A stretch of 64,000 bases of DNA from Pimelobacter simplex (GTDB lineage: Bacteria; Actinomycetota; Actinomycetes; Propionibacteriales; Nocardioidaceae), in assembly GCF_024662235.1 (NCBI RefSeq), contig NZ_CP096276.1, forward strand, positions 4,340,001 to 4,404,000, given 5' to 3'. Below, piece after piece: positions 36,983-45,905 of the stretch. The notes beneath the pieces are model-generated. The model was not told the origin of the DNA, ran no database searches, and was given only the letters and a program-made list of their open reading frames with translations. Position numbers and translations under genes: made by a program. Every line of letters starts with the position of its first letter. Within the stretch, counting starts at the first letter, position 1.

Positions 36983-38134
36983 TCAGGACGCCCCGGCCAT
37001 GGCGAACACGTCGATCTTGCCGGCGTTGAGGTCGGCCTGGGCCTGCTCGATCGCCGCGTTCATCGGGTCCTTGCCGTCACCGGCGTCCGCGCACGGGTGC
37101 ACGGCGGGGACGGGGTCGACACCGAGGCGCCAGTTGCGGGTGACACCGAGCTCGAGCTTGCCGTCGGCGTACATGTCGAGCATCGGGGCCAGGTAGTAGC
37201 CGGGCGCGAAGATGACCTCGCCGATGAACGAGCCGTCCTTGGAGTCGCAGAACGACTTGGGCGAGCCGAGGACCGGGATGCCGGCCTCCTTGGCCTTCTT
37301 GGCCACGGCGACGGTCGGGGCGCCGAAGTACGGGTAGATCGCGCCGATGCCCTGCGAGACCTGGGCGTTGAAGCCCTCGACGGCCTTGCCCACATCGAGC
37401 TGGTCGCCGGTGTACGTCTCGACGACGTCGGCGTTCGGGACCTGCGACTTCACGCCCTCCTTGAACACCTTGCCGATCGTGGTGTTGAAGGGAGCCGCGA
37501 TGCCGGACAGGAAGCCGGTCTTCTTGATGTCGTTGGCCTTCATGTAGGCGCCCATCGCGACACCGGCGACGTACGCGTAGCCGAGGCCGACGTCGTACGA
37601 CTGGGTGAAGGTGGCGTCCTGCTCCGGCGAGCCGTAGCCGCCCTGCAGGTAGAAGAAGGTGTCCTTGCAGATCGGGTTCTTGGCCGCGGTGACGGCCTGG
37701 GCGAGCTGCGCGTCGCCGATCACGATCATGTCGACCCGCTGGCGGCAGAGGTTCTCCGCCGCGGTGACCGCCTGGGTCAGCGGGACCAGACCCTGGACCG
37801 TGTACTCCCAGTCGTGCTTCGAGGCGGCGTACGCCACCGCGTCAGCGGTGCTCTGGTAGTACGTGCCGTCGTTCGTGTCGCCCGAGGTGATGACGCCGAT
37901 CTTGACCTTGCCGTCGCCGTTCTGGTCCGGCTGCTTGGCGGGGACCTGGCCCTCGCCTGCCCACTCCGGCGAGGTCGCCGTGCCGGGCTCACCGATGGCG
38001 GCGCCGCGCGCGACGGCGAAGGGGTCCGGGCCGTCGAAGCCCTTCTTCTTCGGCTCGTCATCGCTCGAACCACAGCCCGCCACAGCGAGCATCGCGACCG
38101 CCATGCAGGCCGCGTAGAACTTCTGGATTCGCAT
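36983..38134 (-). CDS. BMP-family substrate-binding lipoprotein
   Basis: A 383-aa lipoprotein receptor of the basic membrane protein (PnrA/BmpA, nucleoside-binding) family. The lipobox LAVAGC places the lipid anchor at C21. The binding fold shows VKIGVITSGDTNDGTYYQSTADAV, VDMIVIGDAQLAQAV, GYAYVAGVAMGAYM and VEGFNAQVSQGIGAIYPYFGAP. First gene of the importer operon, divergent from an aldehyde dehydrogenase across operator c. Relatives bind purine nucleosides, autoinducers or small amides. Confidence 0.88.
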   Translation of the reverse strand: MRIQKFYAACMAVAMLAVAGCGSSDDEPKKKGFDGPDPFAVARGAAIGEPGTATSPEWAGEGQVPAKQPDQNGDGKVKIGVITSGDTNDGTYYQSTADAVAYAASKHDWEYTVQGLVPLTQAVTAAENLCRQRVDMIVIGDAQLAQAVTAAKNPICKDTFFYLQGGYGSPEQDATFTQSYDVGLGYAYVAGVAMGAYMKANDIKKTGFLSGIAAPFNTTIGKVFKEGVKSQVPNADVVETYTGDQLDVGKAVEGFNAQVSQGIGAIYPYFGAPTVAVAKKAKEAGIPVLGSPKSFCDSKDGSFIGEVIFAPGYYLAPMLDMYADGKLELGVTRNWRLGVDPVPAVHPCADAGDGKDPMNAAIEQAQADLNAGKIDVFAMAGAS

Positions 38135-38243
38135 CTTTTCCGCCCTCGATCCATCCGAGTAGTGCGTGACTGCGGGTCGTTCCGACCTAGGTCCGAGTGC
38201 CTTGCCGGCCGAGCCCCGGGACTGCGCCAGCATGCACCAGCGC

Positions 38244-38280
38244 GTCTCGCAATGCAACACATCATCTTGACTAATGTGAT
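38244..38280. promoter_or_regulatory. Operator c between the BMP importer and aldehyde dehydrogenase
   Basis: GTCTCGCAATGCAACAC (38244-38260) and ATCTTGACTAATGTGAT (38264-38280) start exactly 20 bp apart in a divergent intergenic region. A TTGACT on the plus strand lies within the second copy, but no convincing -10 follows for either gene. Confidence 0.62.
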
Positions 38281-38302
38281 CAGCCGGTCGGACGATCGGA
38301 GC

Positions 38303-39778
38303 GTGACCACGGCTGAGAAGACCCCCCTGACGACCGCTCCGAGCGGCGACCACTCCGGCACGTTCATCGGCGGCGCGTGGCTCGATCGCGCCACGTCGTT
38401 CCCCTCCGTCGACCCCGCCACCGGCGAGACGTTCGGGCACATCTCGGCCAGCGAGGTCGCCGACGTCGACCGCGCCGTCGCGTCCGCGCGCGCGGCCGCC
38501 CGCACGTGGGCCAGGACGTCGCCCTCCGAGCGCGGCGCCATCCTCGGCCGCTGGGCCGGGCTCGTCTTCCAGAACATGCACCGGCTCGCGGCGCTCGAGG
38601 CCCGCGACGTCGGCAAGCCGCTCTCCGGCGGCCTCCTCAACGTCCAGATCGCCGGCTCCATCCTTCAGTTCACCGCCGGTGGCGCGGACAAGATGACCGG
38701 CGCGACGCTGCCGACGCGCTCGCCCGACTACTTCGGCTTCACCCGCCGCGAGCCGCACGGCGTGTGCGCGATCGTGCTGCCCTGGAACGTCCCCGCGGTC
38801 CTCTGCGCCGCCAACCTCGCGCCCGCGCTCGCGGCCGGCAACGCCGTCGTCCTCAAGCCGTCGGAGGTCGCCCCCCTGGTGATCCACGCGCTCGTCGAGC
38901 TCGCCGAGGAGGCCGGTCTCCCGGCCGGCGTGCTCAACGTCCTCACCGGCGTCGGCGTCGAGCTCGGCGCCACCCTGGTCAGCCACCCGGGCATCGACCA
39001 CATCAGCTTCGTCGGCTCCGTCGCCACTGGCCGCCTGGTCATGCAGGCCGCCGCCCAGAACCTGACCCCCATCAAGGTCGAGCTCGGCGGCAAGTCGCCC
39101 AACGTCGTCTTCGAGGACGCCGACCTGGACGTCGCCGTACCGGCCATCGTCCGGTCGATCACCGAGAACGCCGGCCAGAACTGCAACGCCGGCTCCCGCC
39201 TCCTCGTCCAGGCCGGCGTGGCCGACGAGGTCCGCGCACGCGTCGTCGCCGCCATGTCGGAGATCCGGATCGGCGCCTGGCACGAGGACCTCGACATGGG
39301 CCCCCTCGTCAACCCCGTCCAGCACGAGCGCGTCAGCGGCCTCGTCACCGGCGCCCTCGGCGACGGTGTCGAGCTCGTCCTCGGCGGCGAGCGCCCCGCG
39401 GGCCGCGACGAGGGCAACTTCCTCGCCCCCACGGTCCTCTCCGTGACCGACCGCAACGCACCGATCGTCGGTCAGGAGATCTTCGGCCCCGTCCTCACTG
39501 TCGAGACCTTCACCGACGACGCCGACGCGCTCGACCTCGCCAACGGCACCGACTTCGGCCTGCTCGCCTGCATCTGGACCAATGACGTCTCGCGCGCACT
39601 GCGGATGTCGTCCGAGATCGGCGCCGGCCAGATCTCGGTCAACCAGTTCTCCGACGCGGGCGTGATCGGCATGCCGTTCAACATGGCCAAGCAGAGCGGG
39701 TTCTCGGCCGGCAACGGCTACCGCGCGCTGTACGAGTTCAGCCGCGAGAAGGCCGTCGCGGTCAAGCTCCTCGGCTGA
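38303..39778 (+). CDS. Aldehyde dehydrogenase family protein
   Basis: A 491-aa NAD(P)-dependent aldehyde dehydrogenase. Signatures present: [28 protein letters not shown], catalytic Glu in [11 protein letters not shown] and catalytic Cys in ENAGQNCNAGSRLLV. The C-terminus FSREKAVAVKLLG is typical of betaine/semialdehyde-type enzymes. A GTG start with CGGAG a few bases ahead is used; an in-frame extension upstream runs into the operator. It probably oxidises the aldehyde made by the alcohol dehydrogenase or the aldolase. Confidence 0.88.
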   Translation: MTTAEKTPLTTAPSGDHSGTFIGGAWLDRATSFPSVDPATGETFGHISASEVADVDRAVASARAAARTWARTSPSERGAILGRWAGLVFQNMHRLAALEARDVGKPLSGGLLNVQIAGSILQFTAGGADKMTGATLPTRSPDYFGFTRREPHGVCAIVLPWNVPAVLCAANLAPALAAGNAVVLKPSEVAPLVIHALVELAEEAGLPAGVLNVLTGVGVELGATLVSHPGIDHISFVGSVATGRLVMQAAAQNLTPIKVELGGKSPNVVFEDADLDVAVPAIVRSITENAGQNCNAGSRLLVQAGVADEVRARVVAAMSEIRIGAWHEDLDMGPLVNPVQHERVSGLVTGALGDGVELVLGGERPAGRDEGNFLAPTVLSVTDRNAPIVGQEIFGPVLTVETFTDDADALDLANGTDFGLLACIWTNDVSRALRMSSEIGAGQISVNQFSDAGVIGMPFNMAKQSGFSAGNGYRALYEFSREKAVAVKLLG

Positions 39779-39781
39779 GCC

Positions 39782-40067
39782 TCAGCCGCGGCGGACCCGC
39801 GGCGACAGGAACCGGCGCTCGTCGACGCCGGTCGCCTGGTCGCTGCGGGTCGTCTCGGTCGCGTCGTCGGGCACGACGAGGGACACACACGCCCGGTCGG
39901 TCCGCTGCCCCCGGCCCGGGCAGCGGACCTCGGTGCGCTCGGCCTTCCTGTACTTCTCGTCGAAGAGGCTGACCTAGCGCAGGTTGGGGAAGCGCGCCGC
40001 CGTGACCAGGAAGCGCCGCGCCGCGACCGTGGGGGTCGACAGAACTCTGGCCGTCCGTCGTGGTCAC
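39782..40067 (-). pseudogene. Possible decayed gene in the gap after the aldehyde dehydrogenase
   Basis: The 392 bases between 39779 and 40170 hold no intact gene. On the minus strand a protein-like frame (RRFLVTAARFPNLR, in-frame TAG at 39976-39974, then VSLFDEKYRKAERTEVRCPG on to RRFLSPRVRRG) reads across the stop and ends at a TGA at 39784-39782, while upstream coding-like sequence lies in another frame. This suggests a remnant with a nonsense change and possibly a frameshift. I do not recognise the family. Confidence 0.3.
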
Positions 40068-40170
40068 GGCGACGTCGCCGACCGCATCGTGCCGGACCCA
40101 GCGCTCGGCCTGCTACGCCGGCCGAGGTGGCGGCACCCGCGCCGCCAGGTGCCACCTCCCCGGCGACCCC

Positions 40171-41169
40171 CTACTTCGTGCTCACGAACGACGGCACGAA
40201 GTCGCTCGGGGACGGCGGGTCGTCGAGGCGGTCCTGGTCGACGAGAATCGCGCCCATCCGCTCGAGGGCGTCGGTGTCGACCTTGGCCTCGTAGATGTTC
40301 TCGGGCAGCGTCGCGAGGACGGCGGCGTCCTGCTTGCACTGGGCCGAGGCGATCTTGAAGCGCTCGTCGTCGTTGGCGGGGTCGTTGAAGGCGGCATTGG
40401 TCTCGATCAGAGCCTCCTGGAAGGCCTTGATGTCCTTCTCCCTGCCCTTGGCCTCCTTGCCGGTGGCGACGTAGCCGGCGAAGACGAGGCCGTTGCCCTC
40501 GCCGACGGCGACGTACGGGTCGCCGAGGCTGACCAGGCCGAGCTTCGGGTCCACGTTCTGCGCGGGGACCTGGGCGGCGGCGACCTTGCCGGTGGCGACA
40601 GCGGACGCGAGCTCGTTGAAGGGCAGCGCGACGAACTTGACCGAGGCCGGGTCGCCGCCGGTGAGCTTCATCCACTGGCTCGTGACGATCTGGTTGATGC
40701 CGCCGACCTCGTTGACGCCGATGGTCTTGCCGTTGAGCCCGGCGGCGTCGGTGATCCCGGCGTCCTTGGCGACGACCATGGCGTTGGCGGCGTCGGCCTC
40801 CTCGGTCGTGGTCTCGTAGGCGGTGGCGATCCACTTGAGGTCGAGGCCCTGGTCGATGGCCAGCATCGTGGAGAACGGGTTGGCGAACGCGAGGTCGATG
40901 TCGCCGCTCTGGAGCGCGGTGAGGGCCGCGGCACCACCGGTCGACTTCACCAGGTCGACCTCGACGCCGTGGTCGGCGAAGAGGCCCTTCTCCTGGGCCC
41001 AGTAGACGACCTCGTTGCAGAGGCCGAGGGTGGTGACCCGGAGGGGGCCGTCTCCGTCGCCGTCGTCGGACGAGCCGCAGGCGGCCAGGGCCGTCGTTGC
41101 GGAGAGGCCGAGGACGGCGGCGACGGCGATCCGCCGGCGCAGGGAGGACGAGGACCGGGGTGCACTCAT
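40171..41169 (-). CDS. ABC transporter substrate-binding lipoprotein, SsuA/NMT1 type
   Basis: A 332-aa receptor of the sulfonate/nitrate/thiamine-precursor (NMT1-SsuA) class. Signal peptide with lipobox ALAAC, lipidated C31. Typical text: LRVTTLGLCNEVVYWAQEKGLFADHGVEVDLVKSTGGAAALTALQSGDIDLAFANP. Ligands in this class include taurine, sulfonates, phthalates, pyrimidine precursors and riboflavin-like compounds. It is last in the importer operon led by two permeases. Confidence 0.88.
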   Translation of the reverse strand: MSAPRSSSSLRRRIAVAAVLGLSATTALAACGSSDDGDGDGPLRVTTLGLCNEVVYWAQEKGLFADHGVEVDLVKSTGGAAALTALQSGDIDLAFANPFSTMLAIDQGLDLKWIATAYETTTEEADAANAMVVAKDAGITDAAGLNGKTIGVNEVGGINQIVTSQWMKLTGGDPASVKFVALPFNELASAVATGKVAAAQVPAQNVDPKLGLVSLGDPYVAVGEGNGLVFAGYVATGKEAKGREKDIKAFQEALIETNAAFNDPANDDERFKIASAQCKQDAAVLATLPENIYEAKVDTDALERMGAILVDQDRLDDPPSPSDFVPSFVSTK

Positions 41170-41180
41170 GATGTGCCCTT

Positions 41181-41957
41181 TCAGTGGGAGGGAGTGTCGG
41201 GCCGCATGACGAGGCGGAAGACCTCGCTGCGGAGCTTGGCGAAGCGGGCGTCGAGCTTGGTCTCGACCTGGTCGCGCGGGCGCGGCAGGTCGACGGTGAG
41301 GTCGGCGGCGATCCGGCCCGGGTTGGCTGCCAGTACGACGATCCGGTCGGCCATGTAGACCGACTCGTCGATGTCGTGGGTCACGAAGGCGACCGTGACG
41401 TCGTACTCGTGCCGGACCCGGAGGACGAGGTCCTCGAGGTCGGCCCGGGTCTGGGCGTCGACGGCGGCGAACGGCTCGTCCATCAGCATCACGGTCGGCT
41501 CGGTGACGAGCGCCCGGGCGATGGCGACGCGCTGCTGCATGCCGCCGGACATCTCCCAGGGGTACATCTCCCCCTTGCCCGCGAGGCCGACGGACTCGAG
41601 GGCGTGCTCGACGCGCGTGCGCTGCTCCTCCTTGCCGAGCTTGGCCGCGTTGAGCGCGGTGGTCAGGTTGCGGCGCACGCTCATCCAGGGGAACAGCGAG
41701 CGGCTGTAGTCCTGGAAGACGACGGACAACCCGGCCGGCGGCCCGGAGACCGGCACGTCACCGAGCCGGATCTCGCCGCTGCTGGGCTTGAGCAGCCCGG
41801 CCATCATCATGAGCAGGGTCGACTTGCCGCAGCCCGAGGGCCCGACGATGCTCACGAACTCCCGTGCGTGCACGGTCAGCGAGGTCTCGGTGAGCACCTC
41901 CTTGGCCTCGGCACCGCGGCCGTAGGACTTGCGGACTCGGTCGACGACGACGTTCAT
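41181..41957 (-). CDS. ABC transporter ATP-binding protein, SsuB/TauB type
   Basis: A 258-aa ATPase. Walker A GPSGCGKST (about 40-48), signature MSGGMQQRVAIARAL (about 140) and Walker B VMLMDEPFAAVDAQTR are intact, with the D-loop and switch His (FVTHDIDESV). Third gene of the importer operon, between the permeases and the receptor. Confidence 0.93.
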   Translation of the reverse strand: MNVVVDRVRKSYGRGAEAKEVLTETSLTVHAREFVSIVGPSGCGKSTLLMMMAGLLKPSSGEIRLGDVPVSGPPAGLSVVFQDYSRSLFPWMSVRRNLTTALNAAKLGKEEQRTRVEHALESVGLAGKGEMYPWEMSGGMQQRVAIARALVTEPTVMLMDEPFAAVDAQTRADLEDLVLRVRHEYDVTVAFVTHDIDESVYMADRIVVLAANPGRIAADLTVDLPRPRDQVETKLDARFAKLRSEVFRLVMRPDTPSH

Positions 41958-41984
41958 CGGTTCACTCCCTGTGGGGCCGGCGGG

Positions 41985-42791
41985 TCACAGCGCGTCGAGA
42001 CCGGTACGGCGCTGCCAGCGCAGCAGCCGGGTCTCGACCCTGCCGAAGGCCAGGTTGAGGACGATCCCGATCAGGCCGATCAGGACGAAGGCGGACCACA
42101 TGTCGAGGTAGCGGAAGCTCGACTGCGCCACGACGATCTGGAAGCCGAGCCCCTCGGTGGTGGCGTAGAGCTCGGAGATGACCATGAGGATCAGCCCGAT
42201 CCCCAGGCTCACCCGCAGCCCGGCGAGGATCTGCGGCGCGGCGGCCGGGACGATCACCCGGCGGTAGAGCGTCCACCGCGACACCCGCATGCTGCGCGCG
42301 CTGCGCAGCCACATCGGGTCGACGCCGGCGACGCCGTCGGCGGTGTTGATCATGACGACCCAGACGCTGCCGAGGAAGATGAGGAAGACGTTCATGTTGC
42401 TGGCCACGCCGAAGATCTGGACGGCGACCGGCAGCAGCACCGTGTTCGGGATGGCCGCGAAGAAGCGGACGACCGGACCGTACATCTGCGCGATCACCCG
42501 GCTCCGCCCGAGGACGACGCCGCCCGCGATGCCGACGACGACGGCCAGCCCCCAGCCGCGCGCGAAGCGCGACAGGCTGGTCGTGACCTCGCTCCAGAAC
42601 AGGTCGGAGAGGAAGAGGTGCGACGCCGGCCCGCCGAGCCAGACGTCGCCGAAGTTGCCGAGGATCCGCGAGATGGGCGGTACGAACAGCGATTCGCTGG
42701 TGCGGCCGTAGATCTCCCACAGCACGAGCACGAGCGCGAGGAGCCAGAGGTTGCCCACCCCGGCGAGCGCGCGGCGCAGCGTCCTAGTCAT
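41985..42791 (-). CDS. ABC transporter permease, SsuC type (first of two)
   Basis: A 268-aa permease of the BPD_transp_1 family with about six helices. The EAA coupling loop is RSARSMRVSRWTLYRRVIVPAAAPQILAGLRVSLGIGLILMV. Two different permeases in one SsuABC-type operon suggest a heterodimeric channel, unlike the usual homodimer. It overlaps the partner permease by 8 bases. Confidence 0.9.
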   Translation of the reverse strand: MTRTLRRALAGVGNLWLLALVLVLWEIYGRTSESLFVPPISRILGNFGDVWLGGPASHLFLSDLFWSEVTTSLSRFARGWGLAVVVGIAGGVVLGRSRVIAQMYGPVVRFFAAIPNTVLLPVAVQIFGVASNMNVFLIFLGSVWVVMINTADGVAGVDPMWLRSARSMRVSRWTLYRRVIVPAAAPQILAGLRVSLGIGLILMVISELYATTEGLGFQIVVAQSSFRYLDMWSAFVLIGLIGIVLNLAFGRVETRLLRWQRRTGLDAL

Positions 42792-43581
42792 GGTGCACCC
42801 ACCTCACGAGACGGCGCTCGGCACGGACCAGTGCCGAGTAGAGCAGCGCGCCCGCCGTGCCGAGCAGGAGGACGCCGGCGTAGACGACCTCGGGCCGCGA
42901 CGCCTGCGTGTACTGGACGAGCACCGTGCCGACGCCGTAGCGCGCGCCGAGCAGCTCGGTGGAGATGACGACGACGAGGGCGATGCCGACGGCGACCCGG
43001 ACGCCCGTGAGGATCGAGGGCAGCGCGCTCGGCAGCGTGACGAGCGCCTGCTGCCGCCACCAGCCCCACCGCAGCGAGCGGGCGACGTCGCGGCGCATCG
43101 GCTCGGTGGTGGCGACGCCGTAGATCGTGTTGATCAGGATCGGCCAGACCACGGCGTAGAGCGCGATGGACACCTTCATCTCCATGCCCAGGCCGAAGAT
43201 GAGGACGCCGATCGGGATGAGCGCGGTCGCGGGGACCGAGCGGAACGTGTTGACCACGACCATCGTCGGACGCTGCAGGAACGCGAAGCTGCTGGCCACC
43301 AGCCCGACCGCCACCGCGATCAGCGAGCCGACGAGGACCGTGATCCCGGTCGCCGCGGCGCTGTCGACGGCGCCGGCGAGGAAGTCGCGATCGCCGAGGA
43401 TGGTCGGCAGGGCGCGGAGCACCGACCACGGCCCGGGCAGCGACGAGCGGGGTACGACGTCGAGCGCGCCGAGCAGCTGCCACAGGAGCAGCAGGCTCAG
43501 GACGCCGGCGGAGCCGAGCGCGAGCGGGCCCGCTCGGCCGGCCCAGTCCGCGCCGCGGACGGCTGCGTGGTCGGTCTGCAT
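42784..43581 (-). CDS. ABC transporter permease, SsuC type (second of two)
   Basis: A 265-aa permease of the same family, about six helices, EAA loop DVARSLRWGWWRQQALVTLPSALPSILTGVRVAVGIALVVV. First gene of the operon, about 54 bases downstream of the predicted start site of promoter d. Sequence differs clearly from its neighbour, so this is not a recent duplication. Confidence 0.9.
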   Translation of the reverse strand: MQTDHAAVRGADWAGRAGPLALGSAGVLSLLLLWQLLGALDVVPRSSLPGPWSVLRALPTILGDRDFLAGAVDSAAATGITVLVGSLIAVAVGLVASSFAFLQRPTMVVVNTFRSVPATALIPIGVLIFGLGMEMKVSIALYAVVWPILINTIYGVATTEPMRRDVARSLRWGWWRQQALVTLPSALPSILTGVRVAVGIALVVVISTELLGARYGVGTVLVQYTQASRPEVVYAGVLLLGTAGALLYSALVRAERRLVRWVHHD

Positions 43582-43641
43582 CGGACCCCCTGGCGAGGAC
43601 GCCGATCTCTCGGCGACGTGACCCGCGTCACGTTCCGACCG

Positions 43642-43700
43642 AACCTAGGGGCCACGCGCAATCGTGTCAACATGCAAGTCGATATCTCGCATGGCAATAC
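43642..43700 (-). promoter_or_regulatory. Promoter/operator d of the SsuABC-type importer
   Basis: Near-ideal minus-strand promoter: TTGACA (43670-43665), 17-base spacer, TAGGTT (43647-43642). Operator copies on the plus strand are GTGTCAACATGCAAGTC (43664-43680), covering the -35, and ATCTCGCATGGCAATAC (43684-43700), 20 bp further upstream. Confidence 0.78.
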
Positions 43701-43745
43701 GGGGCAGATCCGCCGTGGGCGCCGCTGCAGGTGGGCGGACGCCGC

Positions 43746-43815
43746 TGTAACACGCCGTCCACCTGCCCAAAACGGCAGTAACACGCCGTCCCAGCGACGG
43801 GGACGGCGTGTTACA
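43746..43815 (-). terminator. Hairpin with an alternative arm after the amidohydrolase operon
   Basis: A perfect 15-bp inverted repeat, GTAACACGCCGTCCC (43778-43792) against 43800-43814, with a 7-base loop, begins 10 bases after the amidohydrolase stop on the minus strand. A second copy of the left arm (GTAACACGCCGTCC, 43747-43760) could pair with the same right arm, so two mutually exclusive hairpins are possible. It marks the end of the large operon. Confidence 0.65.
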
Positions 43816-43824
43816 GCACCTCTC

Positions 43825-45306
43825 TCAGTGGCAGGCGGCGCCGCCACCGCCGACGGCGGCCTCGACCTGCTCCAGCACCGGCCGCACCTCCTCGAACCGG
43901 GCGAGCCGGTCGGGCAGCGTGGTCCAGATCCGGGTGGCGATCTCGCGGGCCTCGGCGCGGATGGCGTCCTCGTCGATGCCGGGGAAGGAGCGGTCGACGA
44001 GCACCGGCTGACCGGCCACGTAGACGCTGCGCACGGCGGAGCCGAGCTCGGCGTACGCGAGCTGGTGGCGCAGCTGCTCGGCGGGCGCGGGCCAGACGTA
44101 GTCGGTGTCGATGACCGTCAGGTCGGCCTGGGCGCCGACGGCCAGGCGGCCGACGTCGGCACCGAGCGCAGAGGCACCGTGGTTCCAGCACATGCCGAGA
44201 CCGTCGTTGGCCGTCGGCCAGGTCTCCGGCGGGCCCTGCACCCGGTGCAGGATCGTCGAGAGCTTGAGGGTCTCGAACATGTTCTGGGTGTCGTTGCTGC
44301 TGGCGCCGTCGGAGCCGATGGCGACCTTGGCGCCGGCCTTGAGGAGCGCCGGGACGGGCGCGACGCCCGCGCCGAGCTTGAGGTTGCTCGCCGGGTTGTG
44401 GACGGCGACCGCCTCGGTCTGCGCGAAGAGCTCGATCTCCTCGGGGCTCAGCCAGATCGCGTGGGCGAAGGACGCCCAGTCCTGCAGGGCGTCGAGCTTG
44501 GCGAGGAACTCCACCGTCGAGAGGCCGTAGCGCTGCTGGGCCATCCGGATCTGCGACTGCGCGGAGAGCAGGTGCGTCTGCATCCGTACGCCGCGCGTGC
44601 GCGCCGTCTCGACGCTGGCCTCGAACAGCTCGGTCGAGCAGCGCGGCAGCGAGGACGGGCCGAGGAGCGGCTGCAGGAGCGGGGACTTGCCCTGCCAGCG
44701 GTCGACGAACCGGTTCGCCGCCGCGAGGACGACGTCCGGCTGGGCGACCGGCGGCTTGCGGAGCTCGGCCCCGCCGGGCACCAGGTCGACCGGGATCGAC
44801 GAGAAGAAGTCGAGGTCGGAGTACTGGATCGCCACGTTGGCGCGGAAGCCGAGGTCGGCGTACGCCTGCATGATGGCGTCCATGCCGTCGTCGACCCACT
44901 CGTTGTCCGAGCGAGCGCAGTCGAGCACGGAGGTCGCGCCGCTGCGGACCATCTCGATCGCGCCGACCATCGCCGAGACGTAGAGGTCGCGCGGCGAGAG
45001 CCGGGCGCCCGCGCCGCCGTAGCTGGCGACGACCATCCACGCGTCGAGGGGCAGCGCGTCGCACAGGCCCTTCTCGATGGTCTGGTTGGAGTGCGTGTGC
45101 GCGTTGACCAGGCCCGGGATGAGCAGGTCGCCGCCGAGGTCGGTCGACTCGGCCGCGCTCGCGGCGGAGCCCGCCTGGGCGAGCCAGCGGTCGGCGGCGC
45201 CGGGGCCGAGGTCGGCGATCACGCCGTCCACGACCACCAGGTCGCCGAGCTCACCGCCGTGCTCGAGGTCCAGCAGCCGGGCGTTCCGCAGCAGCCGTGT
45301 CGTCAT
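43825..45306 (-). CDS. Amidohydrolase, chlorohydrolase/deaminase (TRZ/ATZ) type
   Basis: A 493-aa metal-dependent hydrolase of the AtzA/TrzN/guanine deaminase group. Ligands are visible in LVNAHTHSNQTIEKG (HxH, about 67-72), MQTHLLSAQSQ, FAHAIWLSPEE and GSDGASSNDTQN. Such enzymes deaminate or dechlorinate purines, pyrimidines and triazines, which suits the nitrogen-heterocycle theme of the operon. Last gene of the operon; four bases overlap with the TPP-binding subunit gene. Confidence 0.87.
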   Translation of the reverse strand: MTTRLLRNARLLDLEHGGELGDLVVVDGVIADLGPGAADRWLAQAGSAASAAESTDLGGDLLIPGLVNAHTHSNQTIEKGLCDALPLDAWMVVASYGGAGARLSPRDLYVSAMVGAIEMVRSGATSVLDCARSDNEWVDDGMDAIMQAYADLGFRANVAIQYSDLDFFSSIPVDLVPGGAELRKPPVAQPDVVLAAANRFVDRWQGKSPLLQPLLGPSSLPRCSTELFEASVETARTRGVRMQTHLLSAQSQIRMAQQRYGLSTVEFLAKLDALQDWASFAHAIWLSPEEIELFAQTEAVAVHNPASNLKLGAGVAPVPALLKAGAKVAIGSDGASSNDTQNMFETLKLSTILHRVQGPPETWPTANDGLGMCWNHGASALGADVGRLAVGAQADLTVIDTDYVWPAPAEQLRHQLAYAELGSAVRSVYVAGQPVLVDRSFPGIDEDAIRAEAREIATRIWTTLPDRLARFEEVRPVLEQVEAAVGGGGAACH

Positions 45307-45905
45307 CCTTCGTCACCCTTCGATCGTTCCCAGTTCGCCAGTGCCGTCCGGAACTCCCGCTGCGCCTCCGCGCCCGAGAGCTCGCCCGGCCCGCCGTACG
45401 GCGAGGGCTCCGGGTCGACCTCGACGACGAGCATCGCCGGTCCGGGTGCTGCCTCGAGCAGCTCGCCGAGCAGCTCCGGGAGCTGGTCGGCGGGTGTGTC
45501 GCGTACGACGGTGCGCGCGAACGGCCAGCCGGCCCCCCGCGCGATCGCGGCCAGGTCGGCGAGCGCGCCGGCCGCGAGCGGCTGGCCCCCGCCCGTCTCG
45601 TACCGGCCGTTGTTGAAGACGACGACCCGCAGGTTGGCGGGTGCCGCGTCGGCGAGCGCGAGCAGCGAGCCCAGGTTCATCACCAGGTCGCCGTCGCCCT
45701 CGAGGAGCAGGAAGTCCAGGTCCGGCCGGGCCAGGGCGGCACCGAGCGCGAGGCCGGGCGCCGCACCCATCGGGTCGGACGCGTAGAACGTGGGGTTCGG
45801 CCCGCCGTGGTCGCGCCAGGCGCGGCCGGCTGTGCCGAGGCTCGCGATGACGACGTGGCCGGGCGCGGCCGCGGCGATCGCGCCCGCGACGTCGGCGCGC
45901 CTCAC
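45303..45905 (-). CDS. TPP-dependent decarboxylase, TPP-binding subunit (sulfopyruvate decarboxylase beta-like)
   Basis: A 200-aa C-terminal-type thiamine diphosphate domain. The cofactor motif runs from LLLEGDGDLVMNLGSLLALAD to VVVFNNGRYE (GDG to NN), near 75-105. It forms an enzyme only with the PYR-domain gene upstream. The split arrangement is that of sulfopyruvate (ComDE) and phosphonopyruvate-like decarboxylases; here it probably decarboxylates a 2-oxo acid of the pathway. GTG start overlapping the previous stop. Confidence 0.82.
   Translation of the reverse strand: MRRADVAGAIAAAAPGHVVIASLGTAGRAWRDHGGPNPTFYASDPMGAAPGLALGAALARPDLDFLLLEGDGDLVMNLGSLLALADAAPANLRVVVFNNGRYETGGGQPLAAGALADLAAIARGAGWPFARTVVRDTPADQLPELLGELLEAAPGPAMLVVEVDPEPSPYGGPGELSGAEAQREFRTALANWERSKGDEG

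Noticed and set aside
40121..40180. Third copy of the 22-bp repeat (ACTTCGTGC near 40173)
   Set aside because: The match is the C-terminal coding end of the SsuA-type receptor and lacks the rest of the unit.
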